NCBI GenBank assembly: GCA_002418205.1
Contig: DIDP01000076.1
Coordinates: 18,920-82,919 of the forward strand
Length of the DNA stretch: 64,000 bases
Source: Anaerolineales bacterium UBA5797
GTDB taxonomy: Bacteria > Chloroflexota > Anaerolineae > Anaerolineales > Villigracilaceae
Direction of reading: 5' to 3'
Position 1 is the first letter of the stretch, and each line of letters starts with the position of its first letter. The translations under genes were made by a program, and so were the position numbers. The notes beneath the pieces are model-generated. The model did not search any database, was not told the DNA's origin, and saw only the letters and a program-made list of their open reading frames with translations. Positions 7,584 to 16,201 of the stretch are shown here, one piece after another.

Positions 7584-10253
7584 CTAGAATAAATCGAGTT
7601 CTTCAGCGCGGCGGATGGCCGCCCGGCGGCTGTTGACCCCCAGTTTGTTGAAAATGTTCCTGGTGTGGGTGCGAAAGGTGTTGGGCGAGACGGTCAATTG
7701 GTCGGCAATTTCGGGGCCGCTTAAGTCAGTGCGGAGCAGCTTGAGTACTTCCAGTTCGCGTTCGCTCAAAGGCTCGATCAGCTCTGATTTTTGATGAATG
7801 AACGTTGATTTCGGCGCAGTCGCCGATTGTGTAAAGGCAGCCAGGAGTTTATCCACATAATTGCTCAGTGGATGGTCTCGGGTGCGTGAGATTTTTTCAA
7901 TCAATAGTCGCATCGCTTCGCCTTCATCCACAAAGATGCGAACATAGCCTTCCGGCTCGGCTAAGGTTAGGGCACTTTTGAGTGCGGAGATGGCCTGAGG
8001 GCGATGGCCCTGTGCCTCGTGGGCAAGTGCCTGCACCAAAAGGATATCGAGCGCGCTTCCACAGCGCTTTTGCACTTCGGCGGCTTGCAACAGGCGTGCG
8101 AGCAGGGCGTTGACCTGCGGGTTGGCGATTTCCAGCCGGACCAGGGTGAGGTGCTCGAACTCATGCAAGTAGCTGACTTCATCGGCCAGCGAAAGCCCGC
8201 GTTCTGCCGCCCACGCCCGGACTTTATCGGGTCGCCCCTGCTTGAGATGGATGCGTGCTTTTAGGGCTGCAATCGGACGCAGGTCAGGCACGAGGGTTTG
8301 GACATAGACCCGTTTGGCCTCCTCGAGCAAGGCCAGGGCGGTTTCCAGATCGCCTGCGGCCTCATTCAGGTGGGCCTGGACTACATGCCAGCGGTACAGC
8401 CAATCCACCAGGGGGGTTTGCGGACCCAATTCGGCGGCTCGTTCCAGATGATGAGCGGCGAGGGTATCATCTCCCCGCTGACGGTAGATCATGGACAGGC
8501 CGAGATGATGGTGGGCAGTGATGTGTTCAGCCTCCGGGCCGTGTTGGGCAGCCAATTGCAAGGCATCCTGATAAGTCCGCTCGGCCTCGCTCAGGCGCCC
8601 CAGACTCACCAGCAGGTCGGCTACAGCAAAGGCGCTGGCAACCACGAAGACGTGATTACCCAGCCGGGTCATGCTCTCCATCCAATCACCAATCCCCCGG
8701 ATGGCCAACTCCAGGTTGCCGCTGGCCCAGTGGGTGACCTCCAATACACTGATGGCCTCGGCGCGCCGGTAAAAATCATTCTCGGGTAGCAATTGGAGCG
8801 CCAGTTCGGCGTATTTCACCGTTGAGGTGAGATTACCCTGCGCCTGTGTGTTGTAGGCGCGGGCCAGGGCGATCATCGCTGGCAGGGGCTTAAGCTGCGC
8901 TTCGTTCGCTACGTCCGAACCATCCAGGCATCGTTCAGCGTCCCGCAGGCGCAGCTCGCTGGCCTCCGGTTCGCCCGCATTTGCGTATGCCTGACCAAGC
9001 AGGGTGCAAAGCACCGCGCGGACGCGAATGATCTCTTCTGGCAGCTTCTTCACCCAACCCAGCCAGGCGGCTGTCTGGAAACTTTCCTCCATCCCCTGCC
9101 AGGCCGCTTCAGCTAACCCAGCTGCCCGGACAAAATCCCCAGCTGCGATGGCATGGTGAAATGCCGCGCCCAGATCGCCGTTCTCTTCATACCATTGGCT
9201 GGCGCGCAGGTGATATTCGGGAAGTTCCCGCGGTTGACCGAGACGCTGGCGCAACAGATCGCCGAACAAGTGGTGATAGCGGTACCAACGCCGTTCGTTA
9301 TCGAGGGGGACGATGAACAGGTTTGCGCGTTCGAGTTGTTCCAGAATCTTCTGCCCGGATGTGAGGGGGTCAAGCAGGACGGCGTTACAAAGCGGACCGC
9401 ACATGCGATCAAGAATGGAGGTGCACAACAGGAAAGCTTGAATCTTTTCTGATTGCCGTTGTAAAACCTCTTCGATCAGATAGTCGAGCACGAAACGATG
9501 ACTGCCAGTGAAGGACCTGATAAAGCTGGTGGCATCTTGATGCCCCTGCATGGAAAGCGCCGCCAACTGCAGGCCAGCGACCCAGCCTTCGGTTCGAGAC
9601 TCCAGCGCGGCGACATCTCCGTCAGTGAGATTCAGCCCCATCACGCGGTTGAGGAACTCAGTCGCTTCGGCAGGGGTGAGCTGCAAGTCGGTAGCACGCA
9701 GTTCGGTCAATTGACCGCGAGCGCGCAAGTGAGCCAGCGGCAGGGATGGGTCTTCGCGCGTGGCGATGATCAGATGCATTTGCGGTGGCTGATGTTCGAC
9801 CAGAAAGGCGAGGGCTTCATCAACTGGTTTGGAATCAATCACATGGTAGTCATCCAGCACTAGGATGAAGCTGTCCGAAATCGTGGCGGTCTCATTGAGC
9901 AGTGTCGTCAAAATTGCTTCGACCTGCGGCGGCTGATGAGATTGGAGTGCTGGTAACAACCCATCGCCCATTCCCGGCTTGACTTTCTGTAGAGCCGGTA
10001 CCAGGTAGGAAATGAAACGGACTGGATCGTTGTCTCCTTCGTCCAGCGACAGCCATGCGACTGGTCGCCCGCAACTGGCAATCCACTCGCTAACCAGCGT
10101 GGTCTTGCCAAATCCGGCTGAGGCAGAGATGAGCGTCAGTTTGTGACCTGAACGGAGACCTATATTTAGTTGTTCGATCAAACGTGGACGTGAGACAATG
10201 CCAAGCCGGGGCAGGGGGATGTACAACTTCGTAGCCAGGATTGGCGCAACCAT
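7584..10253 (-). CDS. MalT-type LuxR-family ATPase transcriptional regulator
   Basis: This is an 889-aa STAND-type regulator. The N-terminus has the usual ATKLYIP lead-in, with the P-loop SAGFGKT at residues 45-51. The middle carries long TPR-like helical repeats. The C-terminal ~60 residues form a LuxR helix-turn-helix (LSERELEVLKLL ... NKLGV). Proteins of this kind bind ATP and an inducer and then activate transcription; the inducer here is unknown. I chose ATG 10253 because TATAAT (10265-10260) lies only 6 nt before it, pointing to a leaderless mRNA. In-frame starts at 10271 and 10331 exist, but a terminator-like hairpin lies inside that extension. Confidence 0.88.
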   Translation of the reverse strand: MVAPILATKLYIPLPRLGIVSRPRLIEQLNIGLRSGHKLTLISASAGFGKTTLVSEWIASCGRPVAWLSLDEGDNDPVRFISYLVPALQKVKPGMGDGLLPALQSHQPPQVEAILTTLLNETATISDSFILVLDDYHVIDSKPVDEALAFLVEHQPPQMHLIIATREDPSLPLAHLRARGQLTELRATDLQLTPAEATEFLNRVMGLNLTDGDVAALESRTEGWVAGLQLAALSMQGHQDATSFIRSFTGSHRFVLDYLIEEVLQRQSEKIQAFLLCTSILDRMCGPLCNAVLLDPLTSGQKILEQLERANLFIVPLDNERRWYRYHHLFGDLLRQRLGQPRELPEYHLRASQWYEENGDLGAAFHHAIAAGDFVRAAGLAEAAWQGMEESFQTAAWLGWVKKLPEEIIRVRAVLCTLLGQAYANAGEPEASELRLRDAERCLDGSDVANEAQLKPLPAMIALARAYNTQAQGNLTSTVKYAELALQLLPENDFYRRAEAISVLEVTHWASGNLELAIRGIGDWMESMTRLGNHVFVVASAFAVADLLVSLGRLSEAERTYQDALQLAAQHGPEAEHITAHHHLGLSMIYRQRGDDTLAAHHLERAAELGPQTPLVDWLYRWHVVQAHLNEAAGDLETALALLEEAKRVYVQTLVPDLRPIAALKARIHLKQGRPDKVRAWAAERGLSLADEVSYLHEFEHLTLVRLEIANPQVNALLARLLQAAEVQKRCGSALDILLVQALAHEAQGHRPQAISALKSALTLAEPEGYVRIFVDEGEAMRLLIEKISRTRDHPLSNYVDKLLAAFTQSATAPKSTFIHQKSELIEPLSERELEVLKLLRTDLSGPEIADQLTVSPNTFRTHTRNIFNKLGVNSRRAAIRRAEELDLF

Positions 10254-10259
10254 AGATCG

Positions 10260-10265
10260 ATTATA
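10260..10265 (-). promoter_or_regulatory. -10 element, leaderless start of MalT-type regulator
   Basis: TATAAT on the minus strand lies 6 nt before ATG 10253. A TTGTAA lies 19 nt upstream. The layout mirrors the neighbouring LuxR gene at 10511. Confidence 0.5.
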
Positions 10266-10288
10266 AGACATACCTAGCCGCTCTTTAC

Positions 10289-10320
10289 AACAAAAAGCGC
10301 CCTCCATCTCTGGAGGACGC
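10289..10320 (-). terminator. Terminator-like hairpin upstream of MalT-type regulator
   Basis: On the minus strand GCGTCCTCCA pairs with TGGAGGGCGC and TTTTTGTT follows. It lies between repeat copy C and the regulator, so it may insulate the gene from read-through. Confidence 0.65.
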
Positions 10321-10353
10321 TTCGTTCGCATCTTCGCCGCCTACGTTCGCAAC

Positions 10354-10403
10354 CGAAACTTATACCCATATACCAGATTTGTACCGCGCTGGAAAAACTT
10401 TGG
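10354..10403 (+). repeat. Dispersed att-like repeat, copy C
   Basis: It matches the inner part of copies A, B and D with a few changes (core TATAC-CC-ATATA, one arm mismatch). It lies between two divergent giant LuxR genes. Confidence 0.7.
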
Positions 10404-10438
10404 TAACGCTTTAGTCACCAAAAAGCATATGCCGCACT

Positions 10439-10506
10439 CGGTTACAAATTGCGCTTTTTTAGAAGGTGGAAAGTGCAATTTGTAACCGTGGGTATTATAT
10501 AATACC
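10439..10506 (+). promoter_or_regulatory. Long inverted repeat plus palindromic -10 upstream of LuxR gene
   Basis: CGGTTACAAATTGC (10439-10452) is perfectly repeated inverted at 10475-10488. The arms extend imperfectly inward, giving a ~20-bp hairpin or operator. It is followed by the 16-bp perfect palindrome at 10491-10506, which contains TATAAT (10498-10503). ATG 10511 lies 7 nt later, so the mRNA is probably leaderless. Confidence 0.6.
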
Positions 10507-10510
10507 TGTA

Positions 10511-12937
10511 ATGCCCAATATCCTTCCTGCATCGCTGACCTCACTTCTCGGACGCGAAAAAGAAACCGCAGTTTTGCGCCAACTCTTGCGCTCCCCGGAA
10601 GTGCGCCTCGTCACCATCACCGGTCCCGGTGGCGTGGGCAAGACCAGTCTTGCATTGCAGGTTGCCCATGATGTACAGGACGCCTTCATTGATGGCGTCT
10701 TCTTTATTTCTCTTGCAGCCATTAGCGACCCGACCCTGATCATTCCTACGATCGCACACTCCCTGGGTGTGGTCGAATCCCCGAAGCGTTTGTTGCTGGA
10801 TAACCTCAAAGAGTTTCTGCGGAACAAGCATGCCTTGTTATTGCTCGACAACTTCGAGCAGATCATGTCCGCTACGCCGCTGCTAAGCGAGTTGCTATCG
10901 GCCTGCGCCGGGTTGCGGATGCTGGCCACCAGCCGTGAGGCATTACGCTTGCGTGGTGAGCAGGAGTTCCCTCTCTTGCCGCTCGCATTACCCGATCGGT
11001 CAGCGGTCGAAACGCTGATGCAATATCCGGGCATCGCGTTGTTCGTCCAGCGCGCGCAAGCCATTCAGCCTGACTTCCAATTGGTTCACGGGAACGCGCC
11101 CGCAGTATCTGAAATCTGCGCCCGCCTCGATGGTCTGCCGCTGGCGATTGAGCTGGCGGCCGCGCGGATCAAGTTACTGCCTCCACAAGCGATGCTCGTG
11201 CGCCTACAAGAATCATCCCTGGGATTGCTCACGAGCGGAGCACAGGACTTGCCCGCTCGCCAGCAGACGTTGCGTAGCGCGATCCAATGGAGCTACGACT
11301 TGTTGAACGCTGACGAACAGCGCACGTTCCGAAGCCTGTCCGTTTTCGTCGGCGGATGCACATTGCAGGCGGCGCTATCTGCAATTGAACCGACAACCTC
11401 TTTGGATACGCTCGATTCATTGGTGAACAAGAGTCTCCTACGCCAAATCGAAACAGATGCTGAGCCGCGTCTGACCATGCTGGAAACCATCCGCGAGTTT
11501 GGCTTGGAGCAGCTGACACATACGCACGAACTGGAATCCGCCCGCCGCGCGCATGCCGAATATTACCTGTCCTTTGCGGAAGATGCCGAGCGGCAGTTAA
11601 CGGGCGCCGATCAAAAGAACTGGCTCCGACGATTGGAACGTGAGCAGGATAATCTGCGCGCCGCACTTCACTGGGCGATCGAACATCGCGAGGTTGAATT
11701 GGCTCAGCGCATGGCTGGCGCGTTACAGATGTTCTGGCTTAACCGCGGCTACTGGAGCGAGGGACGTCGTTGGCTGGAAGAATCCCTGGCAATTGACTCG
11801 GATGCGGCGCTGGCACCCGCTGTCCGAGCCAAGACGCTGTATGGGGCAGGCGCACTGTCTCGCTTTCAGGGCGACTTTGCCCGAGCGCGGATTTTGTTAG
11901 AACAAAGCCTGGCGTCCTATCGTGCCCTCGCCGATAAAACCGGCGTGCTCATGGCGCTCGTGGAATTGAGCCGCATCACTGCCTTTCAAGAAGATCAAAC
12001 GGCAAAGCAGGTCTTTCTATCTGAAGCCGCCTCCCTGCTCGAATCCCTGCCCGATACCGTCATGAAAGCGTACGCTTACACAGAACTGGCTATTGTCATG
12101 TTGGATGTTAATGTCAACCCCGTGCAATTTCCCCCCGAGGCGTCCCGCTACATGGCTGAAAGCGTACGCATTAATCGTGCGTTAAACAACCCGGCTGGGC
12201 TGGCGTTGGCCCTCGCCCGTCAAGCCAGTGGCGCGTTATTCACAGGGGATTTCACTCTGATGGCGTCCCAGTTGGATAAAGCCGAGCGCCTGGCGCTGGA
12301 ACTCGGCGATGAGCGTATCCTGAGCCGCCTGGCAGGCATCCGCATGTTGCTCGATATACAGAAAGGCGATTTGACTGCCGCGCGCCGCCGCTTGCAAGAC
12401 ACTTTCCAGCAGGGTGCCAACCGAGGTGACCATCAGTTGCCGTCCTGGCTGCCAATGCTGGCTATCGTTTTGCATCGGCAAGGTTTGGATGTGTGGTCGG
12501 CACGGATTTTTGGTCTGGCACATGCTTTGACCGGAACCTATCAAACGCGTGGTGAAGGGATGGCAACAGCCTTCAAGCGATTCCTGGGTATCGGTGACAC
12601 TCACGCCGAGTTACGCGCCCAATTGGGCGACGAAGCCTTTGCCCGCGAGTTCGCGGCAGGCAAGCATCTGACTCTGGATGACCTGCGGACGATTCCTCAC
12701 CCGCCGGAGCCTGATTCTGCCGCCCAAGCTATATCCACCTCTGGGACATCCCTGACCGCGCGCGAGATCGAGGTCCTCCGCCTGCTCGCCCAGGATTTGA
12801 GCAACCTGCAAATCGCAGAGAAGCTCGTCGTCAGCCGCCGCACAGTGGATGCACACCTGCGCTCGATCTACGACAAGCTGGGTGTCAAATCTCGCGATGC
12901 AGCCATCCGGGTGGCAGGCGAGAAACAGTTGATTTAG
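10511..12937 (+). CDS. LuxR-family regulator with NB-ARC-like ATPase and TPR region
   Basis: This is an 808-aa protein. It starts with LPASLTSLLGRE, typical for this family, followed by the P-loop GPGGVGKT at residues 38-45 and an LLLLDNFE Walker B region. A winged-helix/TPR-like middle follows, and a C-terminal LuxR helix-turn-helix (LTAREIEVLRLLA ... YDKLGV). I chose ATG 10511 rather than the longer GTG-started frame at 10466, because family members begin here and TATAAT lies 7 nt upstream. The gene is divergent from the MalT-type regulator. Its target may be the PEP-utilising gene pair downstream (inference from adjacency). Confidence 0.88.
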   Translation: MPNILPASLTSLLGREKETAVLRQLLRSPEVRLVTITGPGGVGKTSLALQVAHDVQDAFIDGVFFISLAAISDPTLIIPTIAHSLGVVESPKRLLLDNLKEFLRNKHALLLLDNFEQIMSATPLLSELLSACAGLRMLATSREALRLRGEQEFPLLPLALPDRSAVETLMQYPGIALFVQRAQAIQPDFQLVHGNAPAVSEICARLDGLPLAIELAAARIKLLPPQAMLVRLQESSLGLLTSGAQDLPARQQTLRSAIQWSYDLLNADEQRTFRSLSVFVGGCTLQAALSAIEPTTSLDTLDSLVNKSLLRQIETDAEPRLTMLETIREFGLEQLTHTHELESARRAHAEYYLSFAEDAERQLTGADQKNWLRRLEREQDNLRAALHWAIEHREVELAQRMAGALQMFWLNRGYWSEGRRWLEESLAIDSDAALAPAVRAKTLYGAGALSRFQGDFARARILLEQSLASYRALADKTGVLMALVELSRITAFQEDQTAKQVFLSEAASLLESLPDTVMKAYAYTELAIVMLDVNVNPVQFPPEASRYMAESVRINRALNNPAGLALALARQASGALFTGDFTLMASQLDKAERLALELGDERILSRLAGIRMLLDIQKGDLTAARRRLQDTFQQGANRGDHQLPSWLPMLAIVLHRQGLDVWSARIFGLAHALTGTYQTRGEGMATAFKRFLGIGDTHAELRAQLGDEAFAREFAAGKHLTLDDLRTIPHPPEPDSAAQAISTSGTSLTAREIEVLRLLAQDLSNLQIAEKLVVSRRTVDAHLRSIYDKLGVKSRDAAIRVAGEKQLI

Positions 12938-13096
12938 CGGCAGGCAGCTTTCGGCTGAGAGCGGAGCGGGGTTTTGTTCCAGTATCCGCCAAAGATAGGC
13001 AATCCAAATAGGCAAGCGGAATAGGTAAGTTACCGATGTGCGTTGCGTGTTTGCATCCTATACTGTTAGTAATAATTCAGACTAAAGGAGCCTATT

Positions 13097-14926
13097 ATGT
13101 CTAATTCAGAGATGCAAACGCCAACCCCCGGTCAGCCCATTCCCATGCCGCCCAATTTTCAAGTAAAGTGGGCTGACCCTCGGGATTCCAAACTTACCTG
13201 GATGTCGAGCCCCCAATTCAAAACCTCAATATCCCCATTAATTTATGCCGTTATCAGCGCGTTCCTGGTAGGGGGCAATGCCGGCTTCGAGGGGGCAGGC
13301 CTGCCCTTTGAGATCCGCATCGAGCGCATCAACACCTATCCATACATGGGCATGGTACCCAAAGCTGCGCCGCCCGATGTGGTGATAAAAGGCATGGGTT
13401 TGCTCAACCGCGCCGCGCCGGGCGTGTTCAAGATGATGATGGGCAAGGTGGGGGCTGGAATGTCAAAACAACAAGAGGCTGCCCTCAATCCCATCATCGA
13501 AAGATTCGATGCCTATTGGAACGATGAACTCCTGCCGGAGATCAAACAGCACATCGCCTACTTCGAAAGTAGCGACTTGCGCGGCATGAGTCTCGATCAG
13601 TTGCGCGCACATCTGTCCGAAACACTCAAACGTGTGGAGCGTATGGCAGCCCTGCATGGCGTGATCATGCCGATGCTGTATGCCATGAGCCAGTTCGAGG
13701 AGTTGTATTGCGAGTTATTCGAAGGTGCCACCACCTTGGATGCTTTGCGGCTCACCCAAGGCTTTGATAATAAGACCATGGAAGGCGACCGTGCCCTATG
13801 GCGTTTGAGCCGCGCTGCCCGGTCGATACCCGATGTGAGTGAGATTCTATCCAAACGCGCCGCGGGTGAGATCATCCCTGCTCTGGAAAAATCAGCCGCG
13901 AGTCAGCAGTTCCTGGCTGACCTGCACAAATGGCTGGCTTATTACGGTCAGCGTCTTAACTCCGTCTTTGCACTTGACCAGCCCAGTTGGATCGAAGACC
14001 CCACACCCGTCATCCAAAATTTGCAGGCGTACATCTCGATGCCCAATCTGCGACCTGAAATGGAACCCGCCGCACTGGCTGCTGAACGTGAAAAAGCAGT
14101 GGCTGAGGCGCGTGCCAAACTCGCCGGTTACCCACAGCCCATCGTGGCGCGCTTCGAAACTTTGTTGAAGGCGGCACAAGTCGCAACCGTTGTGCATGAA
14201 GACCACAATTTCTGGATCGATCAGCGCCTGTTCTATCATGTCCAGCGGGTCATCATGGAATTTGGCGGGCGTCTGGCACAAGCTGGGACATTGGATGCAG
14301 CGAACGATGTGTTATATCTGACGCCGAACGAACTGCAGAAGGGTCAAGATATTTCGATGAAACGCCTGGTCCAGGATCGCAAAACAGAAATGGAACACTT
14401 CAGCAAGGTGACCCCGCCACCGATGTTGGGCACCGCGCCGGCCTTTGAAATGACCGATGGCGGCTCCATGGTTCGGGCTATGTTCAAAGGTGAAATGAGT
14501 CCGGCTCCCACTGGCAACAGTGAAATGAACAAGGTCAAAGGATTACCGGGTTCAGCTGGGGTGACGCGCGGTACTGCGAGAGTGATCCACTCGTTGGCAG
14601 AAGCAGGCAAACTCCAACCCGGGGACGTGCTGGTAGCCATCGCTACAGAGCCGCCGTGGACGCCGCTGTTCGCCACAGCCTCAGCCATCGTCACCGATAG
14701 CGGTGGGGTGCTGTCACACAGCGCCGTCGTCGCCCGCGAGTATCGCATCCCTGCGGTGGTTGGCACCGGCAATGCAACCGCGACCTTCAAGGATGGGCAA
14801 CTGCTCGAAGTGGATGGAAATGCGGGCATCGTACGCGTCGTATCTGAAAACGAAGAATCCGACGCGATCAATCTGCAATCGGCAATCGAAAATCGGAAAT
14901 CAAATGAACCTGCTCTGGTTGGGTGA
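13097..14926 (+). CDS. PEP-utilising enzyme with C-terminal phosphohistidine domain
   Basis: This is a 609-aa protein. The N-terminal ~470 residues resemble the helical substrate-binding part of rifampicin-phosphotransferase/PEP-synthase-like proteins. The last ~110 residues form the swivelling phosphohistidine domain, with GGVLSHSAVVARE giving the likely phospho-acceptor at about His541. The ATP-grasp domain is absent and is encoded by the next gene, which overlaps by 23 nt. ATG 13097 has AAAGGAG 6-7 nt upstream. Together the pair could carry out an ATP-dependent dikinase-type phosphotransfer. The acceptor (pyruvate, an antibiotic or other) cannot be read from sequence. Confidence 0.8.
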   Translation: MSNSEMQTPTPGQPIPMPPNFQVKWADPRDSKLTWMSSPQFKTSISPLIYAVISAFLVGGNAGFEGAGLPFEIRIERINTYPYMGMVPKAAPPDVVIKGMGLLNRAAPGVFKMMMGKVGAGMSKQQEAALNPIIERFDAYWNDELLPEIKQHIAYFESSDLRGMSLDQLRAHLSETLKRVERMAALHGVIMPMLYAMSQFEELYCELFEGATTLDALRLTQGFDNKTMEGDRALWRLSRAARSIPDVSEILSKRAAGEIIPALEKSAASQQFLADLHKWLAYYGQRLNSVFALDQPSWIEDPTPVIQNLQAYISMPNLRPEMEPAALAAEREKAVAEARAKLAGYPQPIVARFETLLKAAQVATVVHEDHNFWIDQRLFYHVQRVIMEFGGRLAQAGTLDAANDVLYLTPNELQKGQDISMKRLVQDRKTEMEHFSKVTPPPMLGTAPAFEMTDGGSMVRAMFKGEMSPAPTGNSEMNKVKGLPGSAGVTRGTARVIHSLAEAGKLQPGDVLVAIATEPPWTPLFATASAIVTDSGGVLSHSAVVAREYRIPAVVGTGNATATFKDGQLLEVDGNAGIVRVVSENEESDAINLQSAIENRKSNEPALVG

Positions 14927-15743
14927 TCCCAAATCCTTCGACGTAGCTCTGGTGGGCGGCAAGGCGGCGAACCTCAGCCGCCTTGCCCGCCTCTATCATC
15001 GCGTGCCGGATGGCTTCTCGTTGCCGGTGACGGTGATGGCTGAGGTGCATCCACTCGACTTGCGGGATGAAATCACCGCCGCCATCTCGGACCTGATGAA
15101 CTGCCACCGCCTCCCAGACTTTATCGCCGCTGTACGCTCCTCCGCCGTGGATGAAGACGGAGCCACCGCCTCGTTTGCCGGACAACACGAGACGTATCTC
15201 AACATCGTCGGTGCAGATGCCATCATTCAAGCCGTGATGCGCTGCTGGGAATCGGCGCGGTCTGAGCACGCTCTGGACTATCGCCGTAAACAAGGACTTT
15301 CCATAGAACGTCCACAGATCGCTGTGCTCGTTCAGCAATTGGTTGCCGCGGATGTCTCCGCTGTTGTCTTCAGCGCCAACCCGATCACAGGGAACCGCGA
15401 TGAAATCATGATCAACGCCAGTTGGGGCTTGGGAGAAAGCATCGTCGGCGGGACGGTCAGACCCGATACGTTCATCGTGAGAAAATCTGATCTTGCAATT
15501 ACTCAACGTGCGATCGCAGTCAAACAACGTATGACTGTCTCTGCGCCAGGTGGAACCCGGGAAGTAGAAGTGCCGCGTTTCTTGCGCACTCAAGCCTCCT
15601 TGAACGATGAGCAAGTCATTGAAATGGCAAAGCTTGCCCTGACATTGGAAGTAACGATGGAACATCCCGTGGATGTCGAGTGTGCCTATGCAGGGGACGA
15701 GTTGTATTTGTTACAGTGCCGGCCTATAACTACGCTCAAGTAA
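14904..15743 (+). CDS. PEP-synthase-type ATP-binding domain protein
   Basis: This 279-aa protein corresponds to the PEP/pyruvate-binding ATP-grasp domain. It has VGGKAANLSRL near the N-terminus, VRSSAVDEDGATASFAGQ, FSANPITG, and the terminal LYLLQCRPIT. It is normally fused upstream of the phosphohistidine domain. Here it is a separate gene placed downstream of its partner and overlapping it by 23 nt. ATG 14904 lies inside the end of the first gene, implying translational coupling. It should supply the ATP-dependent phosphorylation of the partner's histidine. Confidence 0.85.
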   Translation: MNLLWLGDPKSFDVALVGGKAANLSRLARLYHRVPDGFSLPVTVMAEVHPLDLRDEITAAISDLMNCHRLPDFIAAVRSSAVDEDGATASFAGQHETYLNIVGADAIIQAVMRCWESARSEHALDYRRKQGLSIERPQIAVLVQQLVAADVSAVVFSANPITGNRDEIMINASWGLGESIVGGTVRPDTFIVRKSDLAITQRAIAVKQRMTVSAPGGTREVEVPRFLRTQASLNDEQVIEMAKLALTLEVTMEHPVDVECAYAGDELYLLQCRPITTLK

Positions 15744-15767
15744 TGGGGATATAAGCCTTGTCTGAAT

Positions 15768-15803
15768 AAAAAAACTCCCCGGCGTTTTGGAACACCGGGG
15801 AGT
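15768..15803. terminator. Hairpin after PEP-synthase pair
   Basis: ACTCCCCGG (15774-15782) pairs with CCGGGGAGT (15795-15803). The T run is on the minus strand, so it is an ideal terminator only in that direction, though it also lies 30 nt after the plus-strand gene. Confidence 0.65.
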
Positions 15804-15832
15804 CAGATATTTATGCAACCGCTAAACGCGGC

Positions 15833-15879
15833 CTGAATTTATACCCGTATACCAGATATGTACCCCGCCGGACAGATTA
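15833..15879 (+). repeat. Dispersed att-like repeat, copy D
   Basis: It shares the TATAC-CC-GTATA core and flanks with copies A-C in the same orientation, and is closest to copy B downstream of the core. Confidence 0.7.
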
Positions 15880-16127
15880 GATTGCGGTTGTGAAGCGGAA
15901 AATTAGCTATTTTGGCTTCAACGGATCCAATTTTAATAAGTTTGATGCCTAGGTGTTTCTACCCTGTCGGCAAGGAAGTCGATGTAAACCAAGCAGTGAC
16001 AGCTGTCTTAGAAAAATAGTAGGACAGGTTTGGTTACTCAATTTAGTATTCACTATGTTGTTATAAAGGAACCGTATATGGTGACCACAAGCCTGGTTTT
16101 GCCTTATTATGGACGTAGAATTGGATA

Positions 16128-16168
16128 AAAAAGAACAGCGCCTCATGACGACAAGGCGCAGTTCTTTT
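16128..16168 (-). terminator. Terminator of NAD(P)-binding reductase gene
   Basis: AAAGAAC-GCGCCT and AGGCGC-GTTCTTT arms have one mismatch, with a T run on the minus strand. It lies 34 nt after the stop at 16202. Confidence 0.8.
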
Positions 16169-16201
16169 CAACTAGGCTATGTCAAATCCGACCAATTCAG
16201 G

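Larger units (their letters stand above)
15744..16201. other. Gene-free stretch
   Basis: It holds the hairpin at 15768-15803, repeat copy D and the terminator at 16128-16168. A short minus-strand frame (15949-16146) has no recognisable features and is not called. Confidence 0.55.

Noticed and set aside
10466..10510. Upstream extension of the LuxR gene (GTG start)
   Set aside because: Family members begin at LPASLTS, and the extension runs through a palindromic -10 element.
10341..10544. 67-aa minus-strand frame across repeat C and the inverted repeat
   Set aside because: It overlaps the promoter and start of the LuxR gene and consists of the repeat.
862..15879. Idea that the four repeats are 3' ends of a conserved minus-strand gene (peptide like RGTYLVYGYKFR)
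   Set aside because: The peptide is kept in all four on the minus strand, but upstream codons differ without synonymous bias, one copy has an in-frame stop just before it, and no longer protein is shared.
15949..16146. 65-aa minus-strand frame
   Set aside because: No recognisable domain, no ribosome site, and Cys/Ser-rich random-like composition.
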